Assembly: GCA_049509915.1 (NCBI GenBank)
Contig: JBEKZL010000173.1
Location: 1-30,775, forward strand
From: JBEKYD01 sp049509915
GTDB taxonomy: Bacteria; Acidobacteriota; Terriglobia; Bryobacterales; Bryobacteraceae
Direction of reading: 5' to 3'
Length of the DNA: 30,775 bases
Numbering within the stretch: position 1 is the stretch's first letter; the number at the start of each line of letters is the position of its first letter. The notes under the pieces were generated by a model. That model searched no databases and was not told the origin of the DNA. It worked only from the letters and a program-made list of their open reading frames with translations. A program made the position numbers and the translations under genes. Positions 6,895 through 15,837 of the stretch are shown here, piece by piece.

Positions 6895-9800
6895 ATGAAG
6901 CCACTGCCCTTTATTGTTTCCCTCCTAGGCGCTCTCGCCTGCTTTCCGCCGATCGCCTTCGGTCAAACCGTAACGTGCAATGCAAGTATCACCGAGCCTC
7001 AGGTGCGAGCGGAGGGCCTGACTGAACTCATCCCAGATATTGTCCTGACATGCACCGGCGGTACGCCCACGTCCGCCGGCATGGAGATTCCGCAGACGGA
7101 CATCATTGTCTACTTAAATACGCAAGTCACCAACCGTCAATTCGGCACCTGGTCGGACGCCTATCTATTGCTGGACGAACCGGGCAGCAGCGTACTGCCG
7201 AACGCAGTGGCCACTCAGACGATGTGCGCCAATTCGAACGGCATCTGCCCGATCACCGCGACGGGCCTGGGCGGTGGGATGAGCGGCGGGGATTACAGCG
7301 GGACACCCGAGCGGCCAAATATGTTTATGGGCTACTCCGGCACCACGACGTGACCTTCCCAAGCGTGCCCATCGATCCCCCCGGAAGCGGGCAGACCCTG
7401 ATCCTGCGCATTACCGGGATTCGAGTGAACGTAGGCGCCCTGGGAGTGGCTCCGGGTTCCACTGGCGAGGTCGTCGCCGATGTCGCCGTCGCTGGTTCAG
7501 TATCGATTAACGTCAACAACAGCGCCGCTACGGTTGGCTACATCGCGGCTGGCCTGGACTTCCAGTTGCGGACCCCGGACGACTCAGCCGCCTCATCGGG
7601 CTTCTCTTTCGCTTCTCGCGGTTCCGCCAACGGCTACCGGTTTGCCACCCTGCGGTTCCAGAAACTGCTTCCTGCGTTCCCATTTAAAACGCGAACCTTG
7701 GCTTCTTTCGTCGACTCGAACACATCGCCCACTCCGGTCGTCCAAAACGTCCCCGGCTTTCTGTACGCCACCGAATCGGGCTTTTATAACCCAGCCCTCA
7801 CCGGCCCTTCCGGCAGCCTAGCGACCGCCGGGCTGGCGGATTTCGGCACCCGCATCGAGGCCACGTTCAGCGACATCCCCGCCGGGGTCAGCCTGTGGGT
7901 GAGCACCCTTCCCGCGACTTTCACCAACGGTATCCCGGCCGCTAACACCACCGGATCGGTGGCACGCCTGATCGGGAGCGACACCGCCGCATTTTCCCCC
8001 GTAACTCCCATCGCGACTTTGGACGGCATGGCCGTGGCTCCTCTCCAGCTCGTAAATGGCAGTGGTACGGCGGTGTGGGAAGTCCTCTCGGTGAATCAAA
8101 CTCAGGCCGAGAATTTCGATTTTCCGGTCTGGATCACTTATTCCGGTGTGGCGGGCGGAACCGCCTCCGTGACTGGCAGCTACGGTCCTACGAGTGGGAT
8201 CCAGTCCACTCCCATCCCGCGATTCGTCTCCTAGCTCTCGCCAGTGACCCTCTTACAGTCCGCCGCTTGCGGTGCGACGACGCAGACCATCAGCTTCGGT
8301 GCGCTGCCCAATCAGGCGTTCGGCACCGCGCCATTCGGCGTCAGCGCGACCTCCTCCTCGGGTCTTACCGTAAGCTTCGCTTCCACCACCGCGTCGGTTT
8401 GCACGGTATCCGGGAGCACGGTGACGCTGGCCGCCGTTGGCATCTGTACGATTCAGGCAACGCAGGCAGGCAACGGCACGTATGCCGCCGCCACGCCGGT
8501 CAACCAGAGTTTTCAGGTGACGCAAACGAGCCAGACCATCAGCTTCGGCGCGTTGCCCAATCGGGCGCTCGGCTCGGCGCCATTCATCGTCGGCGCGAGC
8601 GCGTCGTCGGGTCTTGCGGTTAGTTTCGCGTCGACGACCGCACCGGTCTGCACGGTATCCGGGAACACGGTGACGCTGGTGGCCGTGGGCACCTGTACGA
8701 TTCAGGCAACGCAGGCAGGCAACGCCACGTACGCCGCCGCCACGCCGGTCAACCAGAGCTTCGCTGTTACGGCCGGGCTTCAGTTCGTTCCGGTCACTCC
8801 CTGCCGCGTCATGGATACGCGCAACACGCCGAGCGGGACGTTTGCCGGACCGTACATCGCCGGCGGCAGTAGCCGCTCCATCCCGATTCCGTCCAGTAAC
8901 TGCGGGATCCCTTCCAATGCCGCGGCCTATTCGCTCAATGTTACGGTCGTACCCAGGACGGGGGTGCTGGACTATTTGACGGTTTGGCCCACCGGCCAGT
9001 CACAGCCCGGGGTTTCCACGCTCAATTCGTATGAAGGGGCGGTGCTGGCCAACGCCGCCATCGTTCCCGCCGGCACGGGTGGCTCCATCGCGGTTTACGC
9101 CACCGCCGACACGGACCTGCTGATCGACATCAACGGCTACTTCGTGGCGCACACTACCGAATCGCTCCAGTTCTACCCCTTGACGTCGTGCCGGATTCTG
9201 GACACGCGAAACACCCCGAACGGAACGTTTGCCGGACCCTCTCTGGCGGGCGGTAGCACCCGGTCGTTCCCGATCCCGTCGAGCGGGTGCGATGTGCCCA
9301 GCGGCGCCGGCGCTTATGCGCTTAATGTGACGGTGGTGCCGCAGGGGGAGCTGGACTATCTGACAGCCTGGCCAACGGGAGAGTCGCAGCCCGGTGTCTC
9401 CACGATGAACTCCTATGCCGGCACGGTGCTGGCCAACGCGGCGATCATACCGGCGGGGAGCGGCGGGGCGGTGAGTTTCTACGCCTCCAATGCGACCGAC
9501 CTGGTGGTGGATATCAACGGCTACTTCGCGGCGCCGGCAGCGGGCGGGCTCAACTTCTACACGGTGACTCCGTGCCGGATCGCGGATACGCGGGGCTCGG
9601 ACGGGACGTTCGGGGGTCCGATTATGGGATCGTCCACGAGCAGGACGTTCCCGCTGTCCCAGGGCCCTTGTGGGACCGGACACCGCGGCGGCGTATTCTC
9701 TCAACGTGACGGTGGTACCGTCGGAGGACCTCGATTACCTGACCACTTGGCCTATGGGGGTTGGGATGCCGGGGGTGTCGACGTTGAACTCGTACGCCAG

Positions 9801-9912
9801 TCAGGTAGTGGCGAACTCGGCAATCGTCCCAGCCGGGACGGGTGGCGCAGTCAACGTGTTCGTAACGAACACCACGCACGTCATCGTCGACAGCAACGGG
9901 TATTTCCAATAA
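6895..9912 (+). pseudogene. Secreted MBG/PCR-DTR repeat protein, interrupted three times
   Basis: Reading across lesions gives one protein of about 1,000 residues. It opens with a signal peptide (MKPLPFIVSLLGALACFPPIAFGQ; ATG 6895, with an in-frame ATG also at 6865). An N-terminal region of about 440 residues resembles Solibacter-type secreted proteins. Two MBG-like Ig domains follow (8278-8522 and 8527-8766; TISFGALPNQAFGTAPFGVS and CTIQATQAGNGTYAAATPVN). Three C-terminal repeats of about 120 residues carry PCRxxDTR at the start and DINGYF or DSNGYF at the end (8781-9912). Lesions: a one-base loss near 7350 ends frame 1 at 7353 while the sense continues in the next frame; an in-frame TAG at 8232-8234; and a two-base deletion near 9676, shown by comparison with 12655. 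Function unknown, presumably surface or secreted. Sequencing error is possible, but the housekeeping genes nearby are intact. Confidence 0.75.
8781..9912 (+). repeat. PCR-DTR triple-domain cassette, copy 1
   Basis: This coding repeat is a three-domain cassette that recurs at 11764-12890. Within stretches such as 8950-9090 against 11935-12075 only a few bases differ, far less than elsewhere in the two proteins. Each domain has the order PCRxxDTR, a Gly/Pro-rich turn with GGP, a cysteine near CGIPS or CDVPS, LNVTVVP, DYLTxWPTG, GVSTLNSY, ANAAIVPAG and D(I/S)NGYF. The cassette sits after different upstream modules in the two genes (MBG domains here, FG-GAP propeller in the other). Confidence 0.85.
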
Positions 9913-9963
9913 GGCGCCGTTCGGCTTATGACAACGGGCGGAATAGAGAGGAAGTCAAACGTT

Positions 9964-12890
9964 ATGTGCCATCGAACTGGCTTGACGGGTGCGGGGCTGC
10001 TCTTGGTCTTGCTGGTGTCTGCCGTTGCGGCCTCGGTACAGACGCGCGGCACGAACCCGGATAGGCTCCGGAAGAGGGCCAGCACGGACGTTGGGCTGCG
10101 TCAGGCGTTCGAGCACGCAGCCTACTCGCTCGCGGATTCGGGCCATGGGACCTGGCGCGGCGTTAACCCCGCGCAGCGGCTGACTCTTGAGTTCGACGGC
10201 CTGGGCGCCCGGCTTCGCCATCCAGACGGCGGCGTGAGCTTCCATTTGACCGGATACGGTTACGGTGATCGGCTCCGCAAGCCCGCGCCCGCCAAGCCAG
10301 TCGTCGCGGGCAGCCGCGTCGAGTACCAGCGTGGCGATCTCACCGAATGGTACGTGAACGGATCGCAGGGTCTGGAGCAGGGTTCTACGCTTGCCCGGCG
10401 CCCTGAAACGGCCGGCGCGGGTGGGCCACTGGAAATCGCCCTCGGTGTGACCGGCGGACTGCAGCCGGCCCAAGAAGCGGATGATGGCTCGGTGCTGTTC
10501 GAGTCGAGTAAGGGCGTTGTCTTGCGCTACGCCGGTTTGAAGGCGCTGGACGCGCGCGGCCGTACTCTTCCGTCGCGGCTGGAGGCTCGGGGAAATGAGG
10601 TCCTGTTGATCGTCGAGGACCGCGATGCCCGATATCCATTGGTAGTCGATCCGACCTGGACACAGCAGCAGGAGTTGACTCCCCCCGGCGGTGCGGCATA
10701 CGTTGAATTCGGCCTTTCCGTGTCGGCAAGCGGGAACACTGCCGTTATCGGGTCCCCTACCTATAACGCCGGCCACGGAGCAGCGTATGTGTTCACGCAG
10801 AGCGGCGGAGTATGGAGTCAGCAGCAGGAGCTGACCGCTTCCGATGGCGCGGGCGGCGACTACTTCGGCTCGTCCGTGTCGCTGAGCGGGAACACGGTGG
10901 TGATTGGAGCTCCCTACAAGACGATCACCCAAAGCGAACAGGGGGCCGCGTACGTGTTTGTTCTGAGCAGCGGGACATGGAGCCAGCAGGCAAGGCTGAC
11001 TGCTCCTAATCCCGCGGCGGACGACTTTTTCGGTCACGCCGTGTCGCTGAGCGGGGACACGGCACTCGTCGGAGCCAACAACAAGGGAGCCGCGTATGTG
11101 TTTGTGAGCAACGCCGGCGTATGGGGCCTGCAGCAGGAGTTGACCGCCTCCGACGGCGCGGCGGGCGATGTCTTCGCCTGGTCCGTGTCGCTAAGCGGGG
11201 ACACGGCGATGATCGGGGCGCCTAACACTCCTTTGAACCAGACCGCGGGAGCCGCGTACGTGTATGCACGCAACGGCGGAGTGTGGACCCAGCAGCAGAA
11301 ACTGTCTGGCTCCGATAGCGTGGCGGGCGATAGCTTCGGTTATTCCCTGCTGGCGAGCGGGGACACCGCTGTGATCGGGGCTCCCGGCAAGTTCTCAAAC
11401 CAGGGAGTCGCGTACGTGTATGGGAGCAGCGGCGGAGTATGGACCCAAAGCGAGGAGCTGTTTGCTTCCGATGGCGCTGTGCTCGACAGCTTTGGCGGCG
11501 CCGTGTCGCTGAGCGGGAACACGGCGGTAATCGGGGCTCCTGGCCATAACCAAGACTTGGGAGCCGCGTACGTGTTCGTAGCGAACGGGGGAGTATGGAG
11601 CCAGCAGGCGGAGCTGACTGCTTCCGATATTGTTGCGGCGTACCCCGCATTCGGCGGCTCCGTGGCGATAACCGTCCCCTCAGTGCTGATCGGGGCACCG
11701 TATAAGACCGGCGCCGGCGGTGCCCCATACGAGGGAGCCGTATACGCGTTCGCGGATGCGCTGCAACTCGTTCCGGTCACTCCCTGCCGCGTTCTGGATA
11801 CGCGCAACGCGGACGGGCCTCTGGGCGGACCGTACGTTGCCGGCGGCACTACTCGCGCCATCCCGGTCCCGTCCAGTTCCTGCGGGATTCCGTCGAACGC
11901 GGCGGCCTATTCGCTCAATGTTACGGTCGTGCCCAGGACGGGGGTGCTGGACTATTTGACGGTGTGGCCCACCGGCCAGTCACAGCCCGGGGTTTCCACG
12001 CTCAATTCGTATGAAGGGGCGGTGCTGGCCAACGCCGCCATCGTTCCGGCCGGCACGGGTGGGTCCATCGAGGCTTATGCCACCAACGACACGGATCTGC
12101 TGATCGACATCAACGGCTACTTCGTGCCTCCGACTTCGGGTTCGCTGCAGTTCTACCCCTTGACACCATGCCGGATTCTGGACACGCGGAACGCCACTGG
12201 GACGTTTGGGGGACCATCGCTAGTGGCCTGGATAGCCCGGTCCTTTCCGATCCCGTCCAGCGGGTGCGACGTGCCCAGCGGGGCTGGCGCCTATGCGTTT
12301 AATGTGACGGTGGTGCCGCCGGGGGGCTGGACTATCTGACAGCGTGGCCGACGGGAGAGTCGCAGCCCGGTGTCTCCACGCTGAACTCTTATGCCGGCAC
12401 GGTGCTGGCCAACGCGGCGATCGTACCGGCGGGAAGCGGCGGGGCGGTGAGTTTCTACGGCTCCAATGCGACCGACCTGGTGGTGGACATCAACGGCTAC
12501 TTCGCGGCGCCGGGAGCGGGCGGGCTAAGCTTCTACACGGTGACTCCGTGCCGGATCGTGGATACGCGGGGCGCCGATGGGACGTTCGGCGGTCCGATTC
12601 TGGGATCGTCCACGATGAGGGCGTTCCCGCTGTCCGAGGGCCCTTGTGGGATATCGGACAACGCGGCGGCGTATTCGCTCAACATGACGGTGGTGCCGTC
12701 GGTGGACCTCAATTACCTGACCACTTGGCCTACCGGGGTAGGGATGCCGGGCGTGTCGACGTTGAACTCGTACGCCGCTCAGGTAGTGGCGAACGCGGCG
12801 ATAGTCCCGGCCGGGACCGGTGGTGGAGTCAACGTGTTCGTGACAAACACCACGCACGTCATCATCGACACCAACGGGTATTTTCAATAA
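9964..12890 (+). pseudogene. Secreted FG-GAP propeller plus PCR-DTR repeat protein, one frameshift
   Basis: The reading frame from ATG 9964 (AGAGGAAG nine bases upstream) stops at 12339, but the sense continues in another frame to 12890, giving about 975 residues if repaired. Residues 1-25 are a signal peptide (LLLVLLVSAVAAS). Residues about 30-228 form an N-terminal domain ending YPLVVDPTW that commonly precedes FG-GAP repeats. About seven FG-GAP blades follow (10650-11757), each like FGSSVSLSGNTVVIGAPY then GAAYVFxxxGGVWSQQQELT, consistent with an integrin-alpha-like beta-propeller. The C-terminus is the three-domain PCR-DTR cassette. The frameshift is at the G6 run 12321-12326, where the paralogue has one more base (near 9345). 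Homopolymer position allows phase variation, decay or sequencing error. Role: probably surface adhesion or binding; not proven. Confidence 0.78.
11764..12890 (+). repeat. PCR-DTR triple-domain cassette, copy 2
   Basis: Second copy of the cassette at 8781-9912, in the same order of three domains and ending with the same TNGYFQ/SNGYFQ terminus. Very high local nucleotide identity suggests recent tandem duplication or gene conversion. The copies carry different lesions: this one has the -1 at 12321-12326, the other a -2 near 9676. Confidence 0.85.
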
Positions 12891-12932
12891 GGGGCTGCGA
12901 CCGGCGATGCGGCGCGGCGCTCATGGGCTCTG

Positions 12933-13031
12933 AAAAATCAAATCGCAGGCCGAAGGCCTGAAGGATGATAAAGAAACTAAATGACTTATCGGCGCTCACC
13001 GGTGTTCATCGGATGCCTGAATTTGATTTTT
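12933..13031. other. 99-nt structured intergenic element
   Basis: AAAAATCAAAT at 12933-12943 is the exact reverse complement of ATTTGATTTTT at 13021-13031. Just inside, CAGGC 12946-12950 can pair with GCCTG 13015-13019, giving a long 11+5 bp stem around about 64 nt. The same CAGGCC (12946-12951) can instead pair with GGCCTG at 12955-12960 around a GAA loop, so two structures compete. It lies between the end of the repeat-protein gene and rpmI and may terminate the former. No gene is visible in 12891-13161. Confidence 0.55.
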
Positions 13032-13092
13032 AGGGCCCTTCAGGGCGCGCGGTCGCTGGCTCCAGGCCGGTTTGGCTGCCGGGAAATCCCGA

Positions 13093-13124
13093 TTCGCCAA
13101 CCCCACCGCGCGACGTGCTATACT
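13093..13124 (+). promoter_or_regulatory. Possible promoter of rpmI-rplT operon
   Basis: TGCTATACT gives a good extended -10 (TATACT at 13119-13124). The -35 is weak: TTCGCC at 13093 with a 20-base gap. The distance to the rpmI ATG is 38 bases, giving a short leader. No infC leader precedes it. Confidence 0.4.
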
Positions 13125-13161
13125 ACTGGAGTCTTTCCTGCAGTATTCCAGGAATATTTTT

Positions 13162-13356
13162 ATGCCGAAGCTCAAGACCCACAAAGGTGCGTCTAAGCGG
13201 TTCAGAAAAACCGGCACCGGCAAAGTGGTTCGCCAACATGCCTTTGCACGGCACATTCTGACCTCTAAACCGCACAAACGCAAGAAGAAGCTGCACCAAA
13301 GCGTGGTTGCCGACAAGGCCGACCAAAAAGTGTTGCAGCGCATGATCCCCTACTAG
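13162..13356 (+). CDS. rpmI: 50S ribosomal protein L35
   Basis: A 64-residue, very basic protein starting MPKLKTHKGASKRFRKTGTGK, the highly conserved L35 N-terminus, and ending in the usual KADQKVLQRMIPY. L35 is a structural component of the large ribosomal subunit. Length is normal. I chose ATG 13162 because homology begins there; an upstream in-frame extension to 13072 has no family support. GGA at 13151 is a weak ribosome binding site. In most bacteria rpmI follows infC, but here it is preceded by the secreted repeat genes and its own putative promoter. rplT follows 86 bases downstream, where L20 feedback structures are often found; no definite one could be drawn. Confidence 0.97.
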   Translation: MPKLKTHKGASKRFRKTGTGKVVRQHAFARHILTSKPHKRKKKLHQSVVADKADQKVLQRMIPY

Positions 13357-13442
13357 ACAGGCCGGGGACATTTTGAGCGGACGGTGCGCGAGGCACGTGC
13401 CCGATCCGCCAATTGATAACGTTAACCAAAAGGAGAAAAAAC

Positions 13443-13817
13443 GTGCCCCGAGTAAAACGTGGTCCCCACCGCCGGGCCTCCCGGAAGAAGACGCTCGAAC
13501 TGGCGTCGGGATATTTCCTAACCAAGAGCAAGCTGTATCGCGCCGCGCAGGAAGCCGTCGAGCGCGGGCTGAAGTTCGCCTACGTCGGCCGCAAGAACAA
13601 GAAGCGCGACTATCGCGCCCTGTGGATCGTGCGCATCAACGCGTCCTGCCGCGAAGCTGGAATTTCTTACAGCCGGTTCCTGCACGGGCTCAGGGCCGCC
13701 GGTCTCGACCTGAACCGCAAGGTTCTGGCGGACGTGGCTTTGCACGACGACGCCGTTTTCAAGCAATTGGTGGCCACCGCCCAGGCCGCTCTCGAGACCA
13801 CCAAAATCCCAGCCTGA
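13443..13817 (+). CDS. rplT: 50S ribosomal protein L20
   Basis: A 124-residue basic protein beginning with GTG (VPRVKRGPHRRASRKKTLELASGYF) and containing the L20 signature RDYRALWIVRINASCREAGISYSRFLHGL. L20 binds 23S rRNA early in large-subunit assembly and in many bacteria represses its own operon. The GTG at 13443 is fixed by the strong AAGGAG at 13430-13435 with seven-base spacing; an upstream ATG at 13413 in the same frame would add unrelated residues across that site. The tail (AQAALETTKIPA) is slightly longer than usual. pheS and pheT, which commonly follow in this neighbourhood, are absent; a small coiled-coil gene starts 20 bases later. Confidence 0.97.
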   Translation: MPRVKRGPHRRASRKKTLELASGYFLTKSKLYRAAQEAVERGLKFAYVGRKNKKRDYRALWIVRINASCREAGISYSRFLHGLRAAGLDLNRKVLADVALHDDAVFKQLVATAQAALETTKIPA

Positions 13818-13837
13818 GCACAGCGGAAGAAAAACCC

Positions 13838-14077
13838 ATGAGCACATTGGAAGAAACCGACGCGCTGGCGAACCTGGAAGAGCGGATCCAGCGCGCCGTC
13901 CAACTGGTAGCCAAGCTCCGCAAGGAGAAGGAATCGGCCGAATCGGCCGCGGCCGAGGCCAAAGCGGAATCCGCCCGTCTGGCCGAAGAGTTGAAAACTC
14001 TGCATAGCGAGCGCAAGCAGGTCCGCTCCCGCATCGAGAAGCTGTTAAGCCAGATCGACCAGTTGAGCGCCAGCTAG
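13838..14077 (+). CDS. Small coiled-coil protein, ZapB-like
   Basis: A 79-residue protein that is almost entirely heptad-like helix: LANLEERIQRAVQLVAKLRKEKESAE and RIEKLLSQIDQL. It is rich in Glu, Lys and Ala, with no signal peptide. Small coiled-coil proteins encoded directly before zapA are common in Acidobacteria and related phyla and are often annotated as ZapB-like cell division proteins. True homology to E. coli ZapB cannot be claimed from sequence alone. It starts 20 bases after rplT and ends 15 bases before zapA, so the genes are very probably co-transcribed. AGCGGAAGA upstream of ATG 13838 may serve for ribosome binding. Confidence 0.75.
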   Translation: MSTLEETDALANLEERIQRAVQLVAKLRKEKESAESAAAEAKAESARLAEELKTLHSERKQVRSRIEKLLSQIDQLSAS

Positions 14078-14092
14078 ACTACCGAGGGCCGG

Positions 14093-14407
14093 ATGGACAC
14101 GAGCGTCGACAAACAGACTGTTCGGGTGACTATCCTGAGCCGTCCGTACACACTGCGCACCGCCGGCGACCCCCGCGAACTGGAGGAAACCGCCGCCAGC
14201 GTCAACCAGGTGATGCTGGCCATCGCCGCCAAAGCCCCCAACGCCGATTCCACCCATATCGCCGTGCTCGCGTGCCTGCACCTGGCGGACCGGATGCGAT
14301 CTCTCGAGGGGGACTTAAGCCGGCTGAGGTCGCACGTGGATCGCAAGAGCGAGGAATACGCCGGCATGCTGGAACGGCTGCTGGCGGGCGCCGGCGAAGA
14401 TCTCTGA
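14093..14407 (+). CDS. zapA: Cell division protein ZapA
   Basis: A 104-residue protein matching ZapA: QTVRVTILSRPYTLRTAGDPRELEETAASVNQVML gives the N-terminal globular domain with the typical I.g..Y.l......E.l...A..v, and the C-terminal half (HIAVLACLHLADRMRSLEGDLSRL) is the dimerising and tetramerising coiled coil. ZapA bundles FtsZ filaments at the division ring in the cytoplasm. Length is within the family range (about 100). It starts 15 bases after the coiled-coil gene. In many bacteria 6S RNA or rny lies next to zapA; neither is recognisable here. Confidence 0.88.
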   Translation: MDTSVDKQTVRVTILSRPYTLRTAGDPRELEETAASVNQVMLAIAAKAPNADSTHIAVLACLHLADRMRSLEGDLSRLRSHVDRKSEEYAGMLERLLAGAGEDL

Positions 14408-14530
14408 CCGCACCGGACGCAGCCTCGGCGACTCGGTGGTATCGGTGGCGAATTAAAACGTTTTCAGAATCGCGGCTCCATGGTAACTTGTAGAGCACCG
14501 TTGTGTTCGCACAATCGGAAGGAGAGAAAT

Positions 14531-14891
14531 ATGCAGAAGAAAGCGACGCTGATCGGGCTCTTGTTTCTGGCGGCGGCAATCGTCCCGGCCGGGTTTGCCG
14601 ATACCCCGGGAAGGCATGCGCACTACTTGCGTGCCCGCACTGACCTGCGCGCGGCGCAATGGCTGCTGAGAGTCCACGATGAGCCGAATGTCATGAATCA
14701 CATCCGCGCCGTGGACCAGGAAATCGACCGGGCCGTCTTCGAAATGGACCAGGCTGCCGCGCTACCGCGAAGAGGACAATCCTCGTGCCAGGGAGTGGCG
14801 GAATCGGGCCTTCAGCCATATCGACGGCGCCATGGACCAATTGCGGCGGGCGGCTCGCGATCTCCGCCTCGATCACCTGGAAGGCTTCTAA
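14531..14891 (+). pseudogene. Small secreted helical protein with a frameshift
   Basis: The ATG at 14531 follows a good GGAAGGAGAG site, and residues 1-23 (MQKKATLIGLLFLAAAIVPAGFA) are a signal peptide. The mature part begins as alpha-helical sequence (HYLRARTDLRAAQWLLRV, NHIRAVDQEIDRAVFEMDQAA). The frame then shifts near 14759. Continuing in the original frame gives low-quality Arg/Pro/Ser sequence to 14914. Moving to the next frame at CGC 14760 restores helical sequence (RYREEDNPRAREWRNRAFSH, then a segment ending LDHLEGF) and ends at TAA 14889-14891. A one-base insertion or two-base deletion therefore seems to have hit a gene of about 119 codons. TTGTG-TTCG-CACAA at 14501-14514 forms a small hairpin just before the ribosome binding site. 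Function unknown. Confidence 0.75.
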
Positions 14892-14999
14892 GCCAAAACT
14901 CGCCCGTTCATTAGTGGCTGCATTTTATTTGGCCTCCCGGTAGACGGCGCCCCGGCGGAACGTGGTACTCATAAAGCATAGTCCACGTCTAATCTCGAT

Positions 15000-15407
15000 A
15001 TGCCCCTCGAAATCAATCGGCGCCAGCGCGAAGGCATCACAATCCTTGATTTGAAAGGCCGCATCACGATGGGACCGGAGGCCAGCGCTCTGCGCCAAGA
15101 AGTTGCGACGCTCGACCAGGCTGGAGAGCGCAAGCTGATCTTTAACATGGCCGAAGTCGACTACATCGATAGTACTGGCTTGGGCGCGCTGGTCGTGTGC
15201 GCCACCGGCATGAGGAAAAAGCAGGGAAATGTGAAGTTGGTCAGCCTGAGCCGCCGGCACATCGAATTGCTGGTGATGACCAAGCTCGCCACCGTGTTTG
15301 AAACCTACCCGGATGAGCAGGACGCACTTAACAGCTTCTACCCCGACCGGGAAAATAAGACCTTCGATATTCTGGACTTTGTCCAGCACATAAAAAAGGA
15401 AGACTAG
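15000..15407 (+). CDS. STAS-domain anti-anti-sigma factor
   Basis: A 135-residue cytoplasmic protein of the SpoIIAA/RsbV type. Residues about 5-108 form the STAS domain: GITILDLKGRITMGPEASAL, then KLIFNMAEVDYIDSTGLGAL, where Ser58 in DSTGLG is the expected phosphorylation site for an anti-sigma kinase. The family frees sigma factors by binding their anti-sigma partner in a phosphorylation-dependent switch. The C-terminal 25 residues (DRENKTFDILDFVQHIKKED) go beyond the core domain. No anti-sigma kinase or sigma factor lies next to it, so the partner is elsewhere. No clear ribosome binding site precedes ATG 15000. It converges with the rhamnose mutarotase gene, 44 bases away. Confidence 0.9.
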   Translation: MPLEINRRQREGITILDLKGRITMGPEASALRQEVATLDQAGERKLIFNMAEVDYIDSTGLGALVVCATGMRKKQGNVKLVSLSRRHIELLVMTKLATVFETYPDEQDALNSFYPDRENKTFDILDFVQHIKKED

Positions 15408-15428
15408 GAGAACCGGGCCGCGACCGGA

Positions 15429-15459
15429 TGGAGTGGTTTTCCCGGTGGATTTCACTCCA
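15429..15459. terminator. Possible bidirectional terminator hairpin
   Basis: TGGAGTG at 15429-15435 pairs with CACTCCA at 15453-15459 between the convergent STAS and rhamnose mutarotase genes. The loop carries TTTT on one side and ATTT on the other. The right arm overlaps the last codons of the mutarotase gene. No long U tract is seen, so confidence is modest. Confidence 0.4.
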
Positions 15460-15778
15460 GGCGAAAGACTTCCTTCATCATGGCGAAACGCTCGCCGGTT
15501 TCAAGATCGGGCACGGGCTCGAACAGGCGGCTCATGAATTGCTGCCAACGGAGATTGACCGGGTCACGATCCAACTCGTCCCAGACTTTTTCAAAATCGT
15601 CCACCCGCAGACATAAAAAAAGATCCTGGCCGCGGCGAAAGATGGAGTAGTCGGATATGCCGACGTCTTTTAGCCTGGCCAGGAACTCGGGCCAGACACG
15701 CTGATGCTCGCGCTCGTATTCCTCGATGGCTTCGGCCTTGATTCGTAACTTAAACGCGTAGCGGGGCACAGTGTTCAT
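15452..15778 (-). CDS. rhaM: L-rhamnose mutarotase
   Basis: A 108-residue protein of the RhaM/DUF718 family, which interconverts alpha and beta anomers of L-rhamnose (and related deoxyhexoses) in the cytoplasm so that isomerase can use them. Visible family positions are YAFKLRIKAEAIEEYEREHQ with the likely catalytic His25, VWPEFLARLKDVGISDYSIF with Tyr44, LFLCLRVDDFEKVW with Trp66, and LRWQQFMSRLFEP. Length matches the family (about 104). ATG 15778 has AGG a few bases upstream. No rhaA, rhaB or rhaD lies in the window; the neighbouring fucosidase and sulfatase suggest it handles sugars released by those enzymes. Confidence 0.92.
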   Translation of the reverse strand: MNTVPRYAFKLRIKAEAIEEYEREHQRVWPEFLARLKDVGISDYSIFRRGQDLFLCLRVDDFEKVWDELDRDPVNLRWQQFMSRLFEPVPDLETGERFAMMKEVFRLE

Positions 15779-15837
15779 CTTAACCTATTTGAGATACGGG
15801 ACTCTTCAGCACTGCGAATGCGAAAACGCGCCGAGGG

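Noticed and set aside
13357..13442. L20 autoregulatory RNA structure between rpmI and rplT
   Set aside because: Some pairing (GCGGA with TCCGC) is possible, but no convincing mimic of the L20 site could be drawn.
14408..14530. 6S RNA downstream of zapA
   Set aside because: Only 123 bases are available, and I could not draw the long rod with a central bubble.
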